NCBI RefSeq assembly: GCF_000247475.1
Contig: NZ_AHZC01000333.1
Span: 1 to 64,000 of the forward strand
DNA length: 64,000 bases
Direction of reading: 5' to 3'
DNA from: Rhizobium sp. PDO1-076
GTDB taxonomy: Bacteria > Pseudomonadota > Alphaproteobacteria > Rhizobiales > Rhizobiaceae
Below, piece after piece: positions 7,516-17,691 of the stretch (position 1 is its first letter; the number at the start of each line of letters is the position of its first letter). The position numbers and the translations under genes were made by a program. The notes below the pieces were generated by a model that saw only the letters and a program-made list of their open reading frames with translations, made no database searches and was not told where the DNA came from.

Positions 7516-8974
7516 TCTGTGCCTTTCCAGAATCGCCTCCGACCCACCAGGGGCGGGAATCAACCGGTTTTCCGTCTTTCCGAAGTTCTATGTAAAGTGT
7601 CGGGCGATCGGTTTCCAGCGCCAAAGCAGTGGCGCTTGCCACTCTTTTTTCCCCCATGGTCGCGAGGGGTTCACCGGAAAGCACGAACTTGCCCTGACTG
7701 GTGTTGATCCGGTCCATTCCGGACAGCACCATATGATAGCCGTCGCCCGTGTTCAGAATGATCATCTGACCGTAACTGCGGAAATTTCCTGCAAATACCA
7801 CCCATGCGTCTGCCGGTGCAGTGACCAGCGCTCCCGGCGACGAGGCAATGACCATGCCCTGCGCCTGATGGCCGGTTCCGTCCGGATCACCAAACTGCCG
7901 CAGGGTCTCGCCGGCGGCCGGCAATTCCAGTTTCTGCTGCAGTTCCGAGAAGGGATATGCTGGCGCAATACGGTTTTTATCGGGCAATCCGGACTGCGCG
8001 AGTTCGCGGGCGCGGGTCCTCTGTTCCTCGGTCATCTGGTCGCGTCTCGCCTCTTCGGCGCGGGCCATTTCGGCCGCCTGGCGCGATGAGAGGATCTCGT
8101 TTTCCAGTGACTGAATCAGCGCTTCCATGGTCGATGCGCGTTCGGCAAGTGCTTCTGATTGCTTGCGTTCCGCCTGCAGCTGCAGGGTGTTGGTGCGCGC
8201 CAGCCGATCGTTTTCGGCAAGCAGCAGATCCATGCGCCGTTCCTCCTCCTGGCGGCTGGATATGGCCGCAACGAGCTGGTCCATTTCCGTCTTGCCGGCC
8301 TGGCGAAGGTCGATCAACTCTTTGAGATCGGCGGCAAGCTTGTCGGTCTGCTGGCGCATGCCCGGAACCACCGAACCGAGCAGGATCGCGGTGCGCACGG
8401 AGGCCAGCGCATCCTCGGGGCTGACCAGCAGAGCGGGTGGCGGGTTGCGACCCATGCGCTGCAGGGCAGCCAGTACTTCGGCCAGGATCGCACGCCGCTC
8501 GCGGAACGAGGCGCGGATGGCATCCTCCTTGATGCCGATGCCGGCGAGCCGCTTTTCGCCGCTGGTGATCTGTTTCTCGATGTCCTTGCGACGGGTGGCG
8601 GACTCGATCAGCGCCGTCTTCAGGCTTTCGGTGGTCTTGGCCAGCGCGTCGATGCTTTTCTGCAGTTCGGCGGACTTGTCATTCGACAGGCGCATGCTCT
8701 GCGAGATTTCCTGCAGTTCACGGCCGATCTGGTCACGCTTTGTCCGCAGTTCGACTTCCGCATTTGTCGGCGCAGCGGCGGCTGACGGATTGCGCGCGCC
8801 GGTCTCTGCGGCCGGCGGGGTGGAGCCGGTGGTTGCCGCGGGCTCCTGCGCCCTGACGACGGACAGCGGCGTGGCGGACGAAAGGGCGAGCGTCAACACG
8901 GCGATGGTCGAAACGGTGACGCTGCAAACCATCGGCGGCCACGCGCGCGGCTTTCGGCGACGCGGTTCGCTCAT
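7505..8974 (-). CDS. EnvC-like murein hydrolase activator (coiled coil + M23/LytM domain)
   Basis: The protein has 489 residues from the ATG at 8974: a signal or anchor segment (about 18-42), a Pro/Ala-rich stretch, a long coiled coil (about 75-330, many Glu/Lys/Gln heptads) and a C-terminal LytM/M23 domain (about 370-480). The LytM domain lacks the intact His/Asp zinc ligands of active peptidases, since the region reads GDGYHMVLSG and ALETDRPTLYIELRKDG, which is the EnvC pattern of activating amidases at division. The frame also extends to a TTG at 9094 that overlaps the rlmH stop (TTGA), giving 529 residues; the RBS before 8974 is weak, so the start is uncertain. It is followed by ctpA with an overlap. 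Confidence 0.85.
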   Translation of the reverse strand: MSEPRRRKPRAWPPMVCSVTVSTIAVLTLALSSATPLSVVRAQEPAATTGSTPPAAETGARNPSAAAAPTNAEVELRTKRDQIGRELQEISQSMRLSNDKSAELQKSIDALAKTTESLKTALIESATRRKDIEKQITSGEKRLAGIGIKEDAIRASFRERRAILAEVLAALQRMGRNPPPALLVSPEDALASVRTAILLGSVVPGMRQQTDKLAADLKELIDLRQAGKTEMDQLVAAISSRQEEERRMDLLLAENDRLARTNTLQLQAERKQSEALAERASTMEALIQSLENEILSSRQAAEMARAEEARRDQMTEEQRTRARELAQSGLPDKNRIAPAYPFSELQQKLELPAAGETLRQFGDPDGTGHQAQGMVIASSPGALVTAPADAWVVFAGNFRSYGQMIILNTGDGYHMVLSGMDRINTSQGKFVLSGEPLATMGEKRVASATALALETDRPTLYIELRKDGKPVDSRPWWVGGDSGKAQNDS

Positions 8975-9090
8975 GCCAGTCTGGGCAGGCAGGGCAGTCT
9001 GGATGGTTTTCGCTGGCAAAGGATGATCCCGGTTCGGCGGGAAAATACGCTGATTTGCCGCGCAGGCAAAGCGGCATTGCGCCGGTGCCG

Positions 9091-9573
9091 TCAAACGCGG
9101 TGATAAGGGTGTCCGGTGAGGATGGTGACGGCGCGGTAGAGCTGTTCGGCCAGCAGGATGCGGACCAGCTGATGCGGCCAGGTCAGGCGGCCGAGATTGA
9201 GCACGAGCCTTGCCCGGTCGCGCAATTCGGGATCGACGCCATCGGCACCACCGATGATGAAGGCCATGTCGCGCTGGCCATTGTCGGCGGCATCGCCGAT
9301 GAATTTTGCGAATTCCGGGCTGTCAAAGGCCTTGCCGCGTTCGTCGAGCACGACGATCAGGGCACCGTCGGGCACATTGCGGGAAAGCTCGGCACCTTCC
9401 TCGCGCTTGCGGGTGTCGGCATTGCCGGCGCGACTTTCGTTGAGCTCGACGGAGCGGGTAAATTCCAGCCCGCAGGCGGGACCAGCCTTGGCGAAGCGGT
9501 CCAGATAACGGGATGCGAGTTCCTTCTCCGGTCCAGCCTTCAGCCGGCCCACGGCGTAAATGCCAATTTTCAT
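9091..9573 (-). CDS. rlmH: 23S rRNA pseudouridine(1915) methyltransferase RlmH
   Basis: SPOUT methyltransferase of 160 residues that methylates pseudouridine 1915 of 23S rRNA in the assembled ribosome. The C-terminal knot is recognisable: FIIGGADGVD (SAM loop) followed by LTWPHQLVRILLAEQLYRA and the terminal HPYHRV, which is highly conserved in RlmH. MKIGIYAVG at 9573 is taken as start because GAGGAA stands 9 bases before it; the frame extends 22 codons further without support. It lies downstream of rsfS and upstream of the EnvC-like gene, the usual alphaproteobacterial order. Confidence 0.95.
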   Translation of the reverse strand: MKIGIYAVGRLKAGPEKELASRYLDRFAKAGPACGLEFTRSVELNESRAGNADTRKREEGAELSRNVPDGALIVVLDERGKAFDSPEFAKFIGDAADNGQRDMAFIIGGADGVDPELRDRARLVLNLGRLTWPHQLVRILLAEQLYRAVTILTGHPYHRV

Positions 9574-9652
9574 GACGGCGTTCCTCGTCCTTGGGTCACA
9601 AAACCAACTGTCCGGCAAAGCAGGCGCTTGCCGCGTCACTCCGGCTTCGGGA

Positions 9653-9668
9653 CCGTCCAGAGGGACGG
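9653..9668. other. Small hairpin between rsfS and rlmH
   Basis: CCGTCC (9653-9658) pairs with GGACGG (9663-9668) around a 4-base loop in the 208-base gap between rsfS and rlmH. No T-run follows. A weak terminator or processing site is possible. Confidence 0.35.
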
Positions 9669-9684
9669 CTGGCCGTTGCTAGAA

Positions 9685-9700
9685 CATTTCCGGTGAAAAC
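9685..9700 (+). repeat. Short dispersed repeat, copy 2
   Basis: CATTTCCGGTGAAAAC differs by one base from 4159-4174. It is intergenic (rsfS-rlmH spacer). Confidence 0.35.
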
Positions 9701-9781
9701 AGCATCACCCGCAATGCTCCATCTGTGTTTTTGCACGCAATTCCGGCTGCAAAACCGCTGTGCAGTTCTGCTGGACTTGCG

Positions 9782-10186
9782 CTAGTGCAGGCGTCCTTCC
9801 TCGATGTCCGGAGCGGCCCACATTCTTTCGATATTGTAGAACTCGCGGATTTCGGGACGGAATACATGCACGATGATGTCTCCGATGTCGATCAGGACCC
9901 AATCGCCCACTTCCAGACCTTCGACGCGGGCATAACCCAGGCCTTCGTCCTTCATGTCGGAGATAAGGTGTTCGCTGATCGCCGTCACATGCCGGTTCGA
10001 CCGTCCGGATACGACCACCATGTAGTCGCCCAGTGCGGACTTGCCTGCGATGTTGATCGAGACGATGTCTTCTGCCTTTGAGTCCTCGAGGCTCGAGAGG
10101 ACCAGCTCAAGCGCGCGGGCTGCGGCATCGACGCCACGTTCCGGGCTTTTCGGGATCGCGCCATGCGCTCTTCCCTTGGTGTGCAC
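9782..10186 (-). CDS. rsfS: Ribosome silencing factor RsfS
   Basis: Small protein of 134 residues (Iojap/DUF143 family) that binds L14 and blocks subunit joining when nutrients are short. Typical signatures are visible: SKAEDIVSINIAGKSALGDY, VVVSGRSNRHV and the C-terminal DWVLIDIGDIIVHVF with YNIERMW. The start is taken as GTG at 10186. A purine-rich GGAAAGGAAGA lies about 15 bases before it, which would better fit an in-frame CTG at 10195, so the true N-terminus may be three residues longer. The gene sits downstream of nadD, an arrangement common across bacteria. Confidence 0.93.
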   Translation of the reverse strand: MHTKGRAHGAIPKSPERGVDAAARALELVLSSLEDSKAEDIVSINIAGKSALGDYMVVVSGRSNRHVTAISEHLISDMKDEGLGYARVEGLEVGDWVLIDIGDIIVHVFRPEIREFYNIERMWAAPDIEEGRLH

Positions 10187-10231
10187 TGTTGTCAGAGGTC
10201 TTCCTTTCCTTGGTATAACAGAACAGCACGT

Positions 10232-10259
10232 CTGTGATTCCCTGATGAGGAAATCACAG
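10232..10259. other. Imperfect hairpin between nadD and rsfS
   Basis: CTGTGATT at 10232-10239 pairs with AATCACAG at 10252-10259. The stem can extend to about 12 bp with one mismatch, closing on a 4-base loop. It lies in the 136-base gap between nadD and rsfS. There is no T-run on the minus strand, so it may be a stability or attenuation element. Confidence 0.4.
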
Positions 10260-10322
10260 TAAAAGGTGGCATCGATCCGTTAATCTTTCAAGACAGACAA
10301 ATGAATTGGAACAACCGTCCGC

Positions 10323-10946
10323 TCACGCTTCGGCTGCGGCGCGAAGGGCCGACGAACTGAGCGTCGAGCGCGGGCCGTGAATGAAGGTCCAGGCCGGCGC
10401 GGGCTTGCGCCAGAGCACGCCGGCATCATCCTCATCGATGCGGGCATAGTCGAAGGTGCGGGCCATTTTCGACGAGAGATAAGACAGCGTCGAGCCGGGC
10501 CTGTCGATCACGGCGATCGGGAAGGTGGTGGCGATCTTCTGCCAGCGCTGCCAGTGGTGGAAACCGGCGAGATTGTCGGCGCCCATGATCCAGACGAAAT
10601 GCACATGCGGATTGCGGCTGCGGATGAAATCCAGCGTGCGGGCGGTGTAGCTGGTGCCCAGCGCCTGCTCGAAAGCGGTGACCTTGATGCGCGGATCGGC
10701 GGCCATGGCCTCGCAGAGCGCCAGTCGCTGCGCGAGCGGCGCCAGCTCGCGGCGGCTCTTCAGCGGATTGCCGGGCGTGACCATCCACCACAGCTGGTCG
10801 AGGCCGAGGCGGCGCAGGGCGATCTCGGCCACGAGCACATGGCCCTGATGCGGCGGGTTGAACGAGCCGCCGAACAGGCCGACGACCATGCCCCGCTCGA
10901 CATGGGGCATGACGCGGTGGCGGTGGGCGACCTGTTCCTGTTCCAC
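10323..10946 (-). CDS. nadD: Nicotinate-nucleotide adenylyltransferase NadD
   Basis: Adenylates nicotinate mononucleotide in NAD synthesis. The nucleotidyltransferase signature GGSFNPPHQGH lies near residues 25-36, and the C-terminal STLSSSALR corresponds to the ISSTxIR motif. DNLAGFHHWQRW is a typical NadD substrate-pocket segment. The length, 207 residues from GTG at 10946, is normal for rhizobia; an ATG at 10910 (MPHVERGMVVG) is an alternative, and neither start has a clear RBS. It follows proA by 17 bases and leads to rsfS. Confidence 0.93.
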   Translation of the reverse strand: MEQEQVAHRHRVMPHVERGMVVGLFGGSFNPPHQGHVLVAEIALRRLGLDQLWWMVTPGNPLKSRRELAPLAQRLALCEAMAADPRIKVTAFEQALGTSYTARTLDFIRSRNPHVHFVWIMGADNLAGFHHWQRWQKIATTFPIAVIDRPGSTLSYLSSKMARTFDYARIDEDDAGVLWRKPAPAWTFIHGPRSTLSSSALRAAAEA

Positions 10947-10963
10947 GATGTTCGGGGCCGGGT

Positions 10964-12247
10964 TCAGGGCCGGACCTGGCCGGTGCCGCGCACCCGGTAT
11001 TTGAACGATGTCAGCTGTTCGACGCCGACGGGGCCGCGGGCATGCATCTTTCCGGTGGCAATGCCGATCTCGCCGCCCATGCCGAATTCGCCGCCATCGG
11101 CAAACTGGGTCGAGGCATTGTGGAGCAGAATGGCGGAATCGACCTCGTTGAAGAAACGTTCGACCACCTGCGGATCCTCGGCGATCACTGCCTCGGTGTG
11201 ATTGGACGAATAGCGCGCGATATGGTCGATGGCGCCGGAAACGCCGTCGACGATGGCAACCGCGATGATCGCATCGAGATATTCGGTGCGCCAGTCTTCC
11301 TCAGTTGCAGTCTTCAGACCGGGAAAAACGCGCAGGACCGTGGCCGAGGCGCGGATCTCGCAGCCGGCTTCGGTCAGTGCTTCCAGCAGTGGCTTGAGAT
11401 GCGTGGCGATCGCGCCGCTGTCGATGAGCAGCGTTTCGGCCGAGCCGCAGACGCCGGTGCGGCGCATCTTGGAATTGACGACGATCTTGGTCGCCATGTC
11501 GAGATCGGCGGACGCATCGACATAGACGTGGCAAAGACCTTCGAGATGGGCAAAGACCGGAACCCGGGCTTCCGACTGGACGCGGGCGACCAGGTTCTTG
11601 CCGCCGCGGGGCACGATGACATCGATCGCATTGTCGAGGCCGGACAGCATGGCGCCGACGGCGGCGCGATCGGTGGTCGGCACGAGCTGGATGGCATCGG
11701 CGGGCAGGCCGGCTGCGACCAGGCCCTTGACCAGGCAGGCATGGATGGCGCGCGAGGAATTGACCGAGTCCGAGCCGCCGCGCAGGATCACGGCATTGCC
11801 GGCCTTGAGGCACAGGGCGCCGGCATCGGCCGTCACATTCGGGCGGCTTTCATAGATGACGCCGATGACGCCAAGCGGCGTGCGCACGCGTTCGATATGC
11901 AGGCCGTTGGGGCGATCCCATTCGGCGATGATCGAGCCGACCGGATCGGGCAGCTCGGCGATTTCGCGCAAAGACTGTGCGATGCCGGCGATGCGCGATG
12001 CGTTCAGCGTCAAACGATCGATGAAGGAGGCGGCGACGCCGGTGTCGGCGGCGTTCTTCAGGTCGATGACATTGGCGGCGAGAATGTCGGCTTCGGCCGC
12101 GACAAGCGCATCGGCCATGGCGCGCAGCGCAGCATTCTTGGCGTCGGTCGATGTGTTGGCCAGTGGCCTGGCCGCGGCCCTGGCGCGCCGGCCGATATCC
12201 AGCATCAGGGCTTCGACGGAATTGCCATTGGCTGCGGTCTCAAGCAT
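10964..12247 (-). CDS. proA: Gamma-glutamyl phosphate reductase ProA
   Basis: Second step of proline synthesis, reducing gamma-glutamyl phosphate to glutamate semialdehyde with NADPH. It belongs to the aldehyde dehydrogenase superfamily. The catalytic cysteine lies in [11 protein letters not shown], and [20 protein letters not shown] and VPRGGKNLV are classic ProA motifs. The ATG at 12247 gives 427 residues, with GGAAAG about 9 bases upstream; earlier in-frame starts exist at 12256 and 12268. The gene overlaps the proB stop by 8 bases, so proB-proA expression is coupled. Confidence 0.95.
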   Translation of the reverse strand: MLETAANGNSVEALMLDIGRRARAAARPLANTSTDAKNAALRAMADALVAAEADILAANVIDLKNAADTGVAASFIDRLTLNASRIAGIAQSLREIAELPDPVGSIIAEWDRPNGLHIERVRTPLGVIGVIYESRPNVTADAGALCLKAGNAVILRGGSDSVNSSRAIHACLVKGLVAAGLPADAIQLVPTTDRAAVGAMLSGLDNAIDVIVPRGGKNLVARVQSEARVPVFAHLEGLCHVYVDASADLDMATKIVVNSKMRRTGVCGSAETLLIDSGAIATHLKPLLEALTEAGCEIRASATVLRVFPGLKTATEEDWRTEYLDAIIAVAIVDGVSGAIDHIARYSSNHTEAVIAEDPQVVERFFNEVDSAILLHNASTQFADGGEFGMGGEIGIATGKMHARGPVGVEQLTSFKYRVRGTGQVRP

Positions 12248-13462
12248 GGGCTGCATCTTTCCTGTCATTCTCGGCCAGTTCCCTGTCCGCCAGCTTCTTG
12301 TCGGCCGGTTCCTTGGCCAGGGTGTCCTGGCGGCCGCCGAGTTCGGTCATGACGAGATCGTCCCGGTGGATCATGGCGGCACGGCCGGCATAACCGAGAA
12401 TGGCCTCGATTTCATTGGACTTGCGGCCACAGATGCGGCGCGCTTCCTCGGCATCGTAGCCCGCGAGCCCACGGGCAATTTCGCGACCTTCGACGCCGAT
12501 GACGGAGACGGTGTCTCCCCGATGGAACTGTCCGGCGACGGAGCGCATGCCGGCGGGCAGCAGGCTCTTGCCGGCCTTCAGGGCGCCTTGCGCACCCGCA
12601 TCGACATGCAGTTCGCCTGCCGGCTGGAGCTGGCCGGCGATCCAGGTCTTGCGGGCGGTGACCGGCGACTTCGAGGCGGAGAACCAGGAATGACGCGCGC
12701 CATTCTCGATGCCTGCCAGCGGGTTCATGGTCTTGCCCGAGGCGATGATCATGGCGCAACCGGCGCTGGTGGCGATCTTGCCGGCATCGATTTTGGTGCG
12801 CATACCGCCGCGCGACAGTTCGGAGGCGGCACCGCCGGCCATGGCCTCGATCTCCGGTGTGATGTCGTCGATCGTCTCGAGGAAACGCGCATTCGGGTCG
12901 AGATGCGGTGGGGCGGTATAAAGGCCGTCGATATCCGACAGCAGGATCAAGAGGTCGGCGCCCGCCATGGTGGCGACGCGGGCGGCCAGCCGGTCATTGT
13001 CGCCGTAGCGAATTTCGGTGGTGGCGACGGTGTCGTTCTCGTTGATGATCGGTATGGCGCCGATCTTCAGGAGTTGCTGGAGCGTGGCGCGGGCGTTGAG
13101 ATAACGCCGGCGCTCTTCCGTGTCGCCCAGGGTCAGCAGGATCTGGCCGGCCACGATCGACGCGCGCGACAGGCTTTCCGACCAGTGGCGGGCGAGCGCA
13201 ATCTGGCCAACGGCTGCTGCCGCCTGGCTTTCCTCGAGTTTGAGAGCGCCTTTCGGCAGATCGAGCACGGTGCGGCCAAGGGCGATGGCGCCCGAGGACA
13301 CGACCAGAACATCGGTACCGCGCGCCTTCAGGGCGGCGATATCGTCGCAGATGGCATCAAGCCAGGCCTTGTTCAGGCCGGACGCACGATCGACCAGCAG
13401 CGCCGAGCCGATCTTGATCACGATCCGCTTGCAGCGAGAGAGCGAGCGAAGCTTGGTGGCCA

Positions 13463-13463
<1 letters not shown>
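12240..13463 (-). CDS. proB: Glutamate 5-kinase ProB (kinase + PUA domain)
   Basis: First committed step of proline synthesis, phosphorylating glutamate; the family is feedback-inhibited by proline. The amino-acid kinase domain spans about residues 10-265 ([57 protein letters not shown]), followed by a PUA domain (about 285-365). At 407 residues it is longer than the E. coli enzyme (367) because of a charged C-terminal tail. The start ATG overlaps the obgE stop (TAATG). The obgE-proB-proA order is typical of Rhizobiales. Confidence 0.95.
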
Positions 13464-14629
<1,166 letters not shown>

Positions 14630-14641
14630 TCAAAGAGTATC

Positions 14642-15499
14642 GTGAAGTTCGTCAGCTACAACATCCAGTATGGCATTGGCCAGGATGGTCGTTTTGACCC
14701 GGAGCGCATTGCGCGCGCCGTCGATGGGGCTGACGTGATCGCGCTGCAGGAGGTGACGCGCGGATTTGTCCGCAATGGCCATGCCGATCTTGTCGAAACC
14801 TTCTCGTCGCTGTTTCCGGCGTATTTCGCGTCCTTCGGCGCGGCCAGCGACGTGCTGGTCGATCATGCGATGGTCGAGGGCCGGCTGCGCGAACGGCGTT
14901 TCCAGTTCGGCAATATGGTGCTGTCGCGCTTTCCTGTTCTGGCTGCGCGCAATCTTCTGCTGCCTCGAGCGCGCACCTTCGACAAGCTCAACCTGCAGCG
15001 TGGCGCGCAGGAGGCGGTGATCGATGCGCCGGGCGGGGCGTTGCGTGTCTATTCGGTTCATCTCGACCATGTCTCTCCCGACGAGCGCATGGCCCAGATC
15101 GCCTATCTGAAGGCGCGGGCCAACGGCTTTGTCGACGAAGGCGGCGCGCTGACCGGCGCCAGCGAGTTCGCCGTGCCGGATCCGGCGCTGCCCGCCGACT
15201 ACCTGCTGATGGGCGATTTCAACATGGAGCCGGAGGGGCCGGAATGTATCGCGATGGTCGGCCGGGACGATGCTTTCTATGGCCGTGTGGCACGCGCCGA
15301 CCGGCCGATCGACGCGGCCGCGCATCTGAAGGCGCGGACGGCGGACGGCTATAGCTGGATCAGTCCCGACGGTGCGGTGCGCAAACATCTCGACTACTGT
15401 TTCGTCAGCGGCGGCCTGGTTTCACGATTGAAGACCGCCTTTGTGGATAATGAGACGACCGCCTCCGACCATTACCCGGTCTGGGTGGAGCTCGCCTGA
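14642..15499 (+). CDS. Endonuclease/exonuclease/phosphatase (EEP) family hydrolase
   Basis: Mg-dependent hydrolase fold of about 285 residues with the family motifs in order: FVSYNIQYGIG, IALQEV, VYSVHLDH, LMGDFNMEP and SDHYPVW at the end. The family includes phosphodiesterases, phosphatases, sphingomyelinases and DNases, and substrate cannot be assigned; no signal peptide is present, so it is cytosolic. The start is taken as GTG at 14642 after GGCGGAGG; the frame opens at a TTG at 14618, eight codons earlier. It is transcribed divergently from obgE and ends 38 bases before a converging acetyltransferase gene. Confidence 0.8.
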   Translation: MKFVSYNIQYGIGQDGRFDPERIARAVDGADVIALQEVTRGFVRNGHADLVETFSSLFPAYFASFGAASDVLVDHAMVEGRLRERRFQFGNMVLSRFPVLAARNLLLPRARTFDKLNLQRGAQEAVIDAPGGALRVYSVHLDHVSPDERMAQIAYLKARANGFVDEGGALTGASEFAVPDPALPADYLLMGDFNMEPEGPECIAMVGRDDAFYGRVARADRPIDAAAHLKARTADGYSWISPDGAVRKHLDYCFVSGGLVSRLKTAFVDNETTASDHYPVWVELA

Positions 15500-15506
15500 G
15501 GTTTGC

Positions 15507-15526
15507 CCGGGCGGCGAACCGCCCGG
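15507..15526. terminator. Hairpin between convergent genes
   Basis: CCGGGCGG (15507-15514) and CCGCCCGG (15519-15526) form a perfect 8-bp stem with a CGAA loop between the converging EEP and GNAT stops. No T-run is present, so termination strength is uncertain. Confidence 0.5.
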
Positions 15527-15537
15527 ATATCGGTGGA

Positions 15538-16140
15538 CTAGCGGTCCCGGTTGCGGCTTTGAAAGCCGGACTGGGTTATCCGCATGTCGATCATCGGTGC
15601 CATGGCGCTGCGCGACAGGGAATAGACGTCGCTGACCCCGACAATCGTGCAGCCGAGCTTTTCCAGCACCTTGAACGAGGCCGGATTGTCGGCAAAGGCG
15701 CCGGCGGCGATTTCGGCCTGCGGCATGCGGCGGAAGACATGATCGAGCACGGCTTGCGTCGCCTCGCTCATCAGCCCCTTGCCCCAGTAGAAACGGTTCA
15801 GCCAGTAGCCGAGATGCCAGAGGCCATGGCGCAACTCGACCGACACCGTGCCGATATGCACGTCATCGGCCATGGTAATGGCAAAGAACCAGTCCGGCTT
15901 CAGGCCGGATGTCACCGTGTTCAGCCAGTCGAGCGCATCCTGCCGGTCATAGGGGACCGGCACACGCGTCAGCATGCGGGCGACGGCAAAATCCCCCAGA
16001 GAAGCTGCGATCGGATCGGCATCGCCGATCTTGTGCGGGCGCAGGGCGAGGCGATCCGTCTCGATGACCGGGCAGGGGCCGGGCATCGGCATGTCGGTCC
16101 GCTGCGTCCGGCTGCGGGGCTTGCTCAACAGCGCGCTCAT
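15538..16140 (-). CDS. GNAT family N-acetyltransferase (RimJ/RimL-like)
   Basis: Acetyltransferase of 200 residues in the RimJ/RimL-like GNAT group. ETDRLALRPHKIGDAD at the N-terminus and GYWLNRFYWGKGLMSEA (acetyl-CoA loop), then NPASFKVLEKLGC, are the hallmark strings. The start is the ATG at 16140, which overlaps the stop of the upstream GNAT gene (ATGA); the frame continues 56 codons upstream only because it shadows that gene. The substrate is unknown: ribosomal protein, aminoglycoside or small amine are all possible in this family. Confidence 0.85.
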   Translation of the reverse strand: MSALLSKPRSRTQRTDMPMPGPCPVIETDRLALRPHKIGDADPIAASLGDFAVARMLTRVPVPYDRQDALDWLNTVTSGLKPDWFFAITMADDVHIGTVSVELRHGLWHLGYWLNRFYWGKGLMSEATQAVLDHVFRRMPQAEIAAGAFADNPASFKVLEKLGCTIVGVSDVYSLSRSAMAPMIDMRITQSGFQSRNRDR

Positions 16141-16772
16141 CGCATTTCCCCCCAGCTCTTCAGGGACAGCCAGGTCTTGCGATCGAGCCTGTACCATTCG
16201 ACCGGCACCATGCCGCCCATGGCCAGGTTGCCGACCATGCCGGAGCCCTGGAACTGGAAGCCGCATTTCTGGATGACCCGGCGCGAGGCGATGTTGGTCA
16301 CCCGGCATCGCGCATCGATGCGGGCGATGTCACGGGTGCGGAAGGCCATGTCGATCAGGGCATGGGCCGCTTCCGTGGCATAACCGCGGTTCCAATAGGG
16401 TTCGCCCAGCCAGTAGCCCATTTCCAGCGTGTCTTCATCCGCCGCATGCGGCTCCAGCGCGCAGCAACCGAGGAATTCGCCGTTTTCGGCTTTGGTGATG
16501 GCGTAGACGCACTTGCCAATCTCGCCAATATTCGTGCGTCGCACAAAATCGGCGGCGTCTTTTGCCGTGTAGGGATGCGGCATGCGCGAGACCATGGTGG
16601 CGATCGCGGCATTGTTGGCGAGATGGGCAAGGGCGTCGATGTCTTCTACGTGCGGGCTGCGCAAAACGAGCCGTTGCGATAACAAGACGGGGCAATCGGT
16701 TCTCGACCGATCGGGCCTTGGCCGATCTTCGGGCGACCGCGATTGGTCGTCCCTTAACAGTAAGCTGTCCAT
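16137..16772 (-). CDS. GNAT family N-acetyltransferase
   Basis: Second GNAT protein (211 residues) in tandem with the previous one and about the same length. LSQRLVLRSPHVEDIDAL, GYWLGEPYWNRGYATEA (acetyl-CoA binding) and NIASRRVIQKCGF identify the RimJ/RimL-type fold. The first 25 residues are charged and probably disordered. The pair is likely a duplication followed by divergence and is translationally coupled by a 4-base overlap. A strong terminator separates it from the upstream rpmA. Confidence 0.85.
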   Translation of the reverse strand: MDSLLLRDDQSRSPEDRPRPDRSRTDCPVLLSQRLVLRSPHVEDIDALAHLANNAAIATMVSRMPHPYTAKDAADFVRRTNIGEIGKCVYAITKAENGEFLGCCALEPHAADEDTLEMGYWLGEPYWNRGYATEAAHALIDMAFRTRDIARIDARCRVTNIASRRVIQKCGFQFQGSGMVGNLAMGGMVPVEWYRLDRKTWLSLKSWGEMR

Positions 16773-16804
16773 GGTTCAGTCTCCTTCTGGTTGAAAAAAG
16801 GCAT

Positions 16805-16842
16805 AAAAAAGAGGGGAGATGGCGCCCCATCTCCCCTTTTTT
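16805..16842. terminator. Bidirectional Rho-independent terminator after rplU-rpmA
   Basis: GGGGAGATGG (16813-16822) pairs perfectly with CCATCTCCCC (16827-16836) around a CGCC loop. A run of six A (16805-16810) flanks one side and six T (16837-16842) the other. On the minus strand this gives a textbook stem plus U-run just after rpmA. Confidence 0.92.
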
Positions 16843-16909
16843 CTAGACTGAACCTGGTACGGCCAGCCGGGTCGATGAGACGCCGGCTGGTTTAAAACGC
16901 TACCGGCTT

Positions 16910-17182
16910 TTATTCTGCTGCTTCGGCCGCTTTCGGCATCACAGACACGTATACGCGGCCATTGGCCTTCGTACGGTAGGCGACGTTGCCGGCGGTCAGA
17001 GCAAAAATGGTGTGATCCTTGCCGAGGCCGACATTGGCGCCCGGATGCCACTGCGTGCCACGCTGGCGCAGGATGATGTTGCCTGGAATGACGACTTCGC
17101 CGCCGAACTTCTTCACGCCAAGGCGCTTGGAGTTGGAATCGCGACCGTTGCGCGATGAACCGCCAGCTTTTTTATGTGCCAT
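16910..17182 (-). CDS. rpmA: 50S ribosomal protein L27
   Basis: Ribosomal protein of 90 residues whose N-terminus reaches the peptidyl-transferase centre. [16 protein letters not shown] and [11 protein letters not shown] with [10 protein letters not shown] are invariant L27 motifs. The C-terminus ends in an Ala/Glu tail typical of alphaproteobacteria. It is downstream of rplU by 36 bases and is followed by a strong terminator, so rplU-rpmA form one short transcript. Confidence 0.98.
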   Translation of the reverse strand: MAHKKAGGSSRNGRDSNSKRLGVKKFGGEVVIPGNIILRQRGTQWHPGANVGLGKDHTIFALTAGNVAYRTKANGRVYVSVMPKAAEAAE

Positions 17183-17218
17183 GGGATTTCTCCTTTAAAC
17201 CGTGTTTCTCGTTGACCG

Positions 17219-17533
17219 TTAGGCTGCCACGATGTCCGTGATACGGACGACCGTGTGATGCTGGCGATGACCGCGCGTGCGCTTGGAATTCTGGCGACGG
17301 CGCTTCTTGAACGCGATGACCTTCTTGCCACGGTTGTGTTCGACAACTTCTGCCTTGACGGACGCGCCAGCAACGAAGGGTGCGCCAAACGTGGCATCAG
17401 CACCTTCGCCGACAACGAGAACTTCGGTGAATTCGATGGTTGCACCAGCTTCGGCTTCCAGCTTTTCGATGGTCAGCACGTCGTTGGCGTTCACGCGGTA
17501 CTGCTTACCGCCGGTCTTGATGACTGCGAACAT
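17219..17533 (-). CDS. rplU: 50S ribosomal protein L21
   Basis: Ribosomal protein of 104 residues that binds 23S r[17 protein letters not shown] at the start and [20 protein letters not shown] near the end are diagnostic. The start ATG at 17533 follows GAAAGGAT. It heads the rplU-rpmA transcript, with a sigma-70-type promoter about 160-190 bases upstream. Confidence 0.98.
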   Translation of the reverse strand: MFAVIKTGGKQYRVNANDVLTIEKLEAEAGATIEFTEVLVVGEGADATFGAPFVAGASVKAEVVEHNRGKKVIAFKKRRRQNSKRTRGHRQHHTVVRITDIVAA

Positions 17534-17691
17534 TTTTTATCCTTTCATGTTCGTTCCGGCTCTGCCCTTGGGGTGGCCGTCTTTTTGTCAGTCGGATGGC
17601 AGGACGACGCATGCGCCTTTGTCCTGCCGGTGGGGCTCCGCCTGTGGCGAAGAACGAAAGGCGCAGGTATCCCACGCTTCAAGTCACGGGT

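Noticed and set aside
11042-12352. 436-codon plus-strand frame (and 11856-13766 plus)
   Set aside because: These are antisense shadows of proA and proB, with no recognisable motif.
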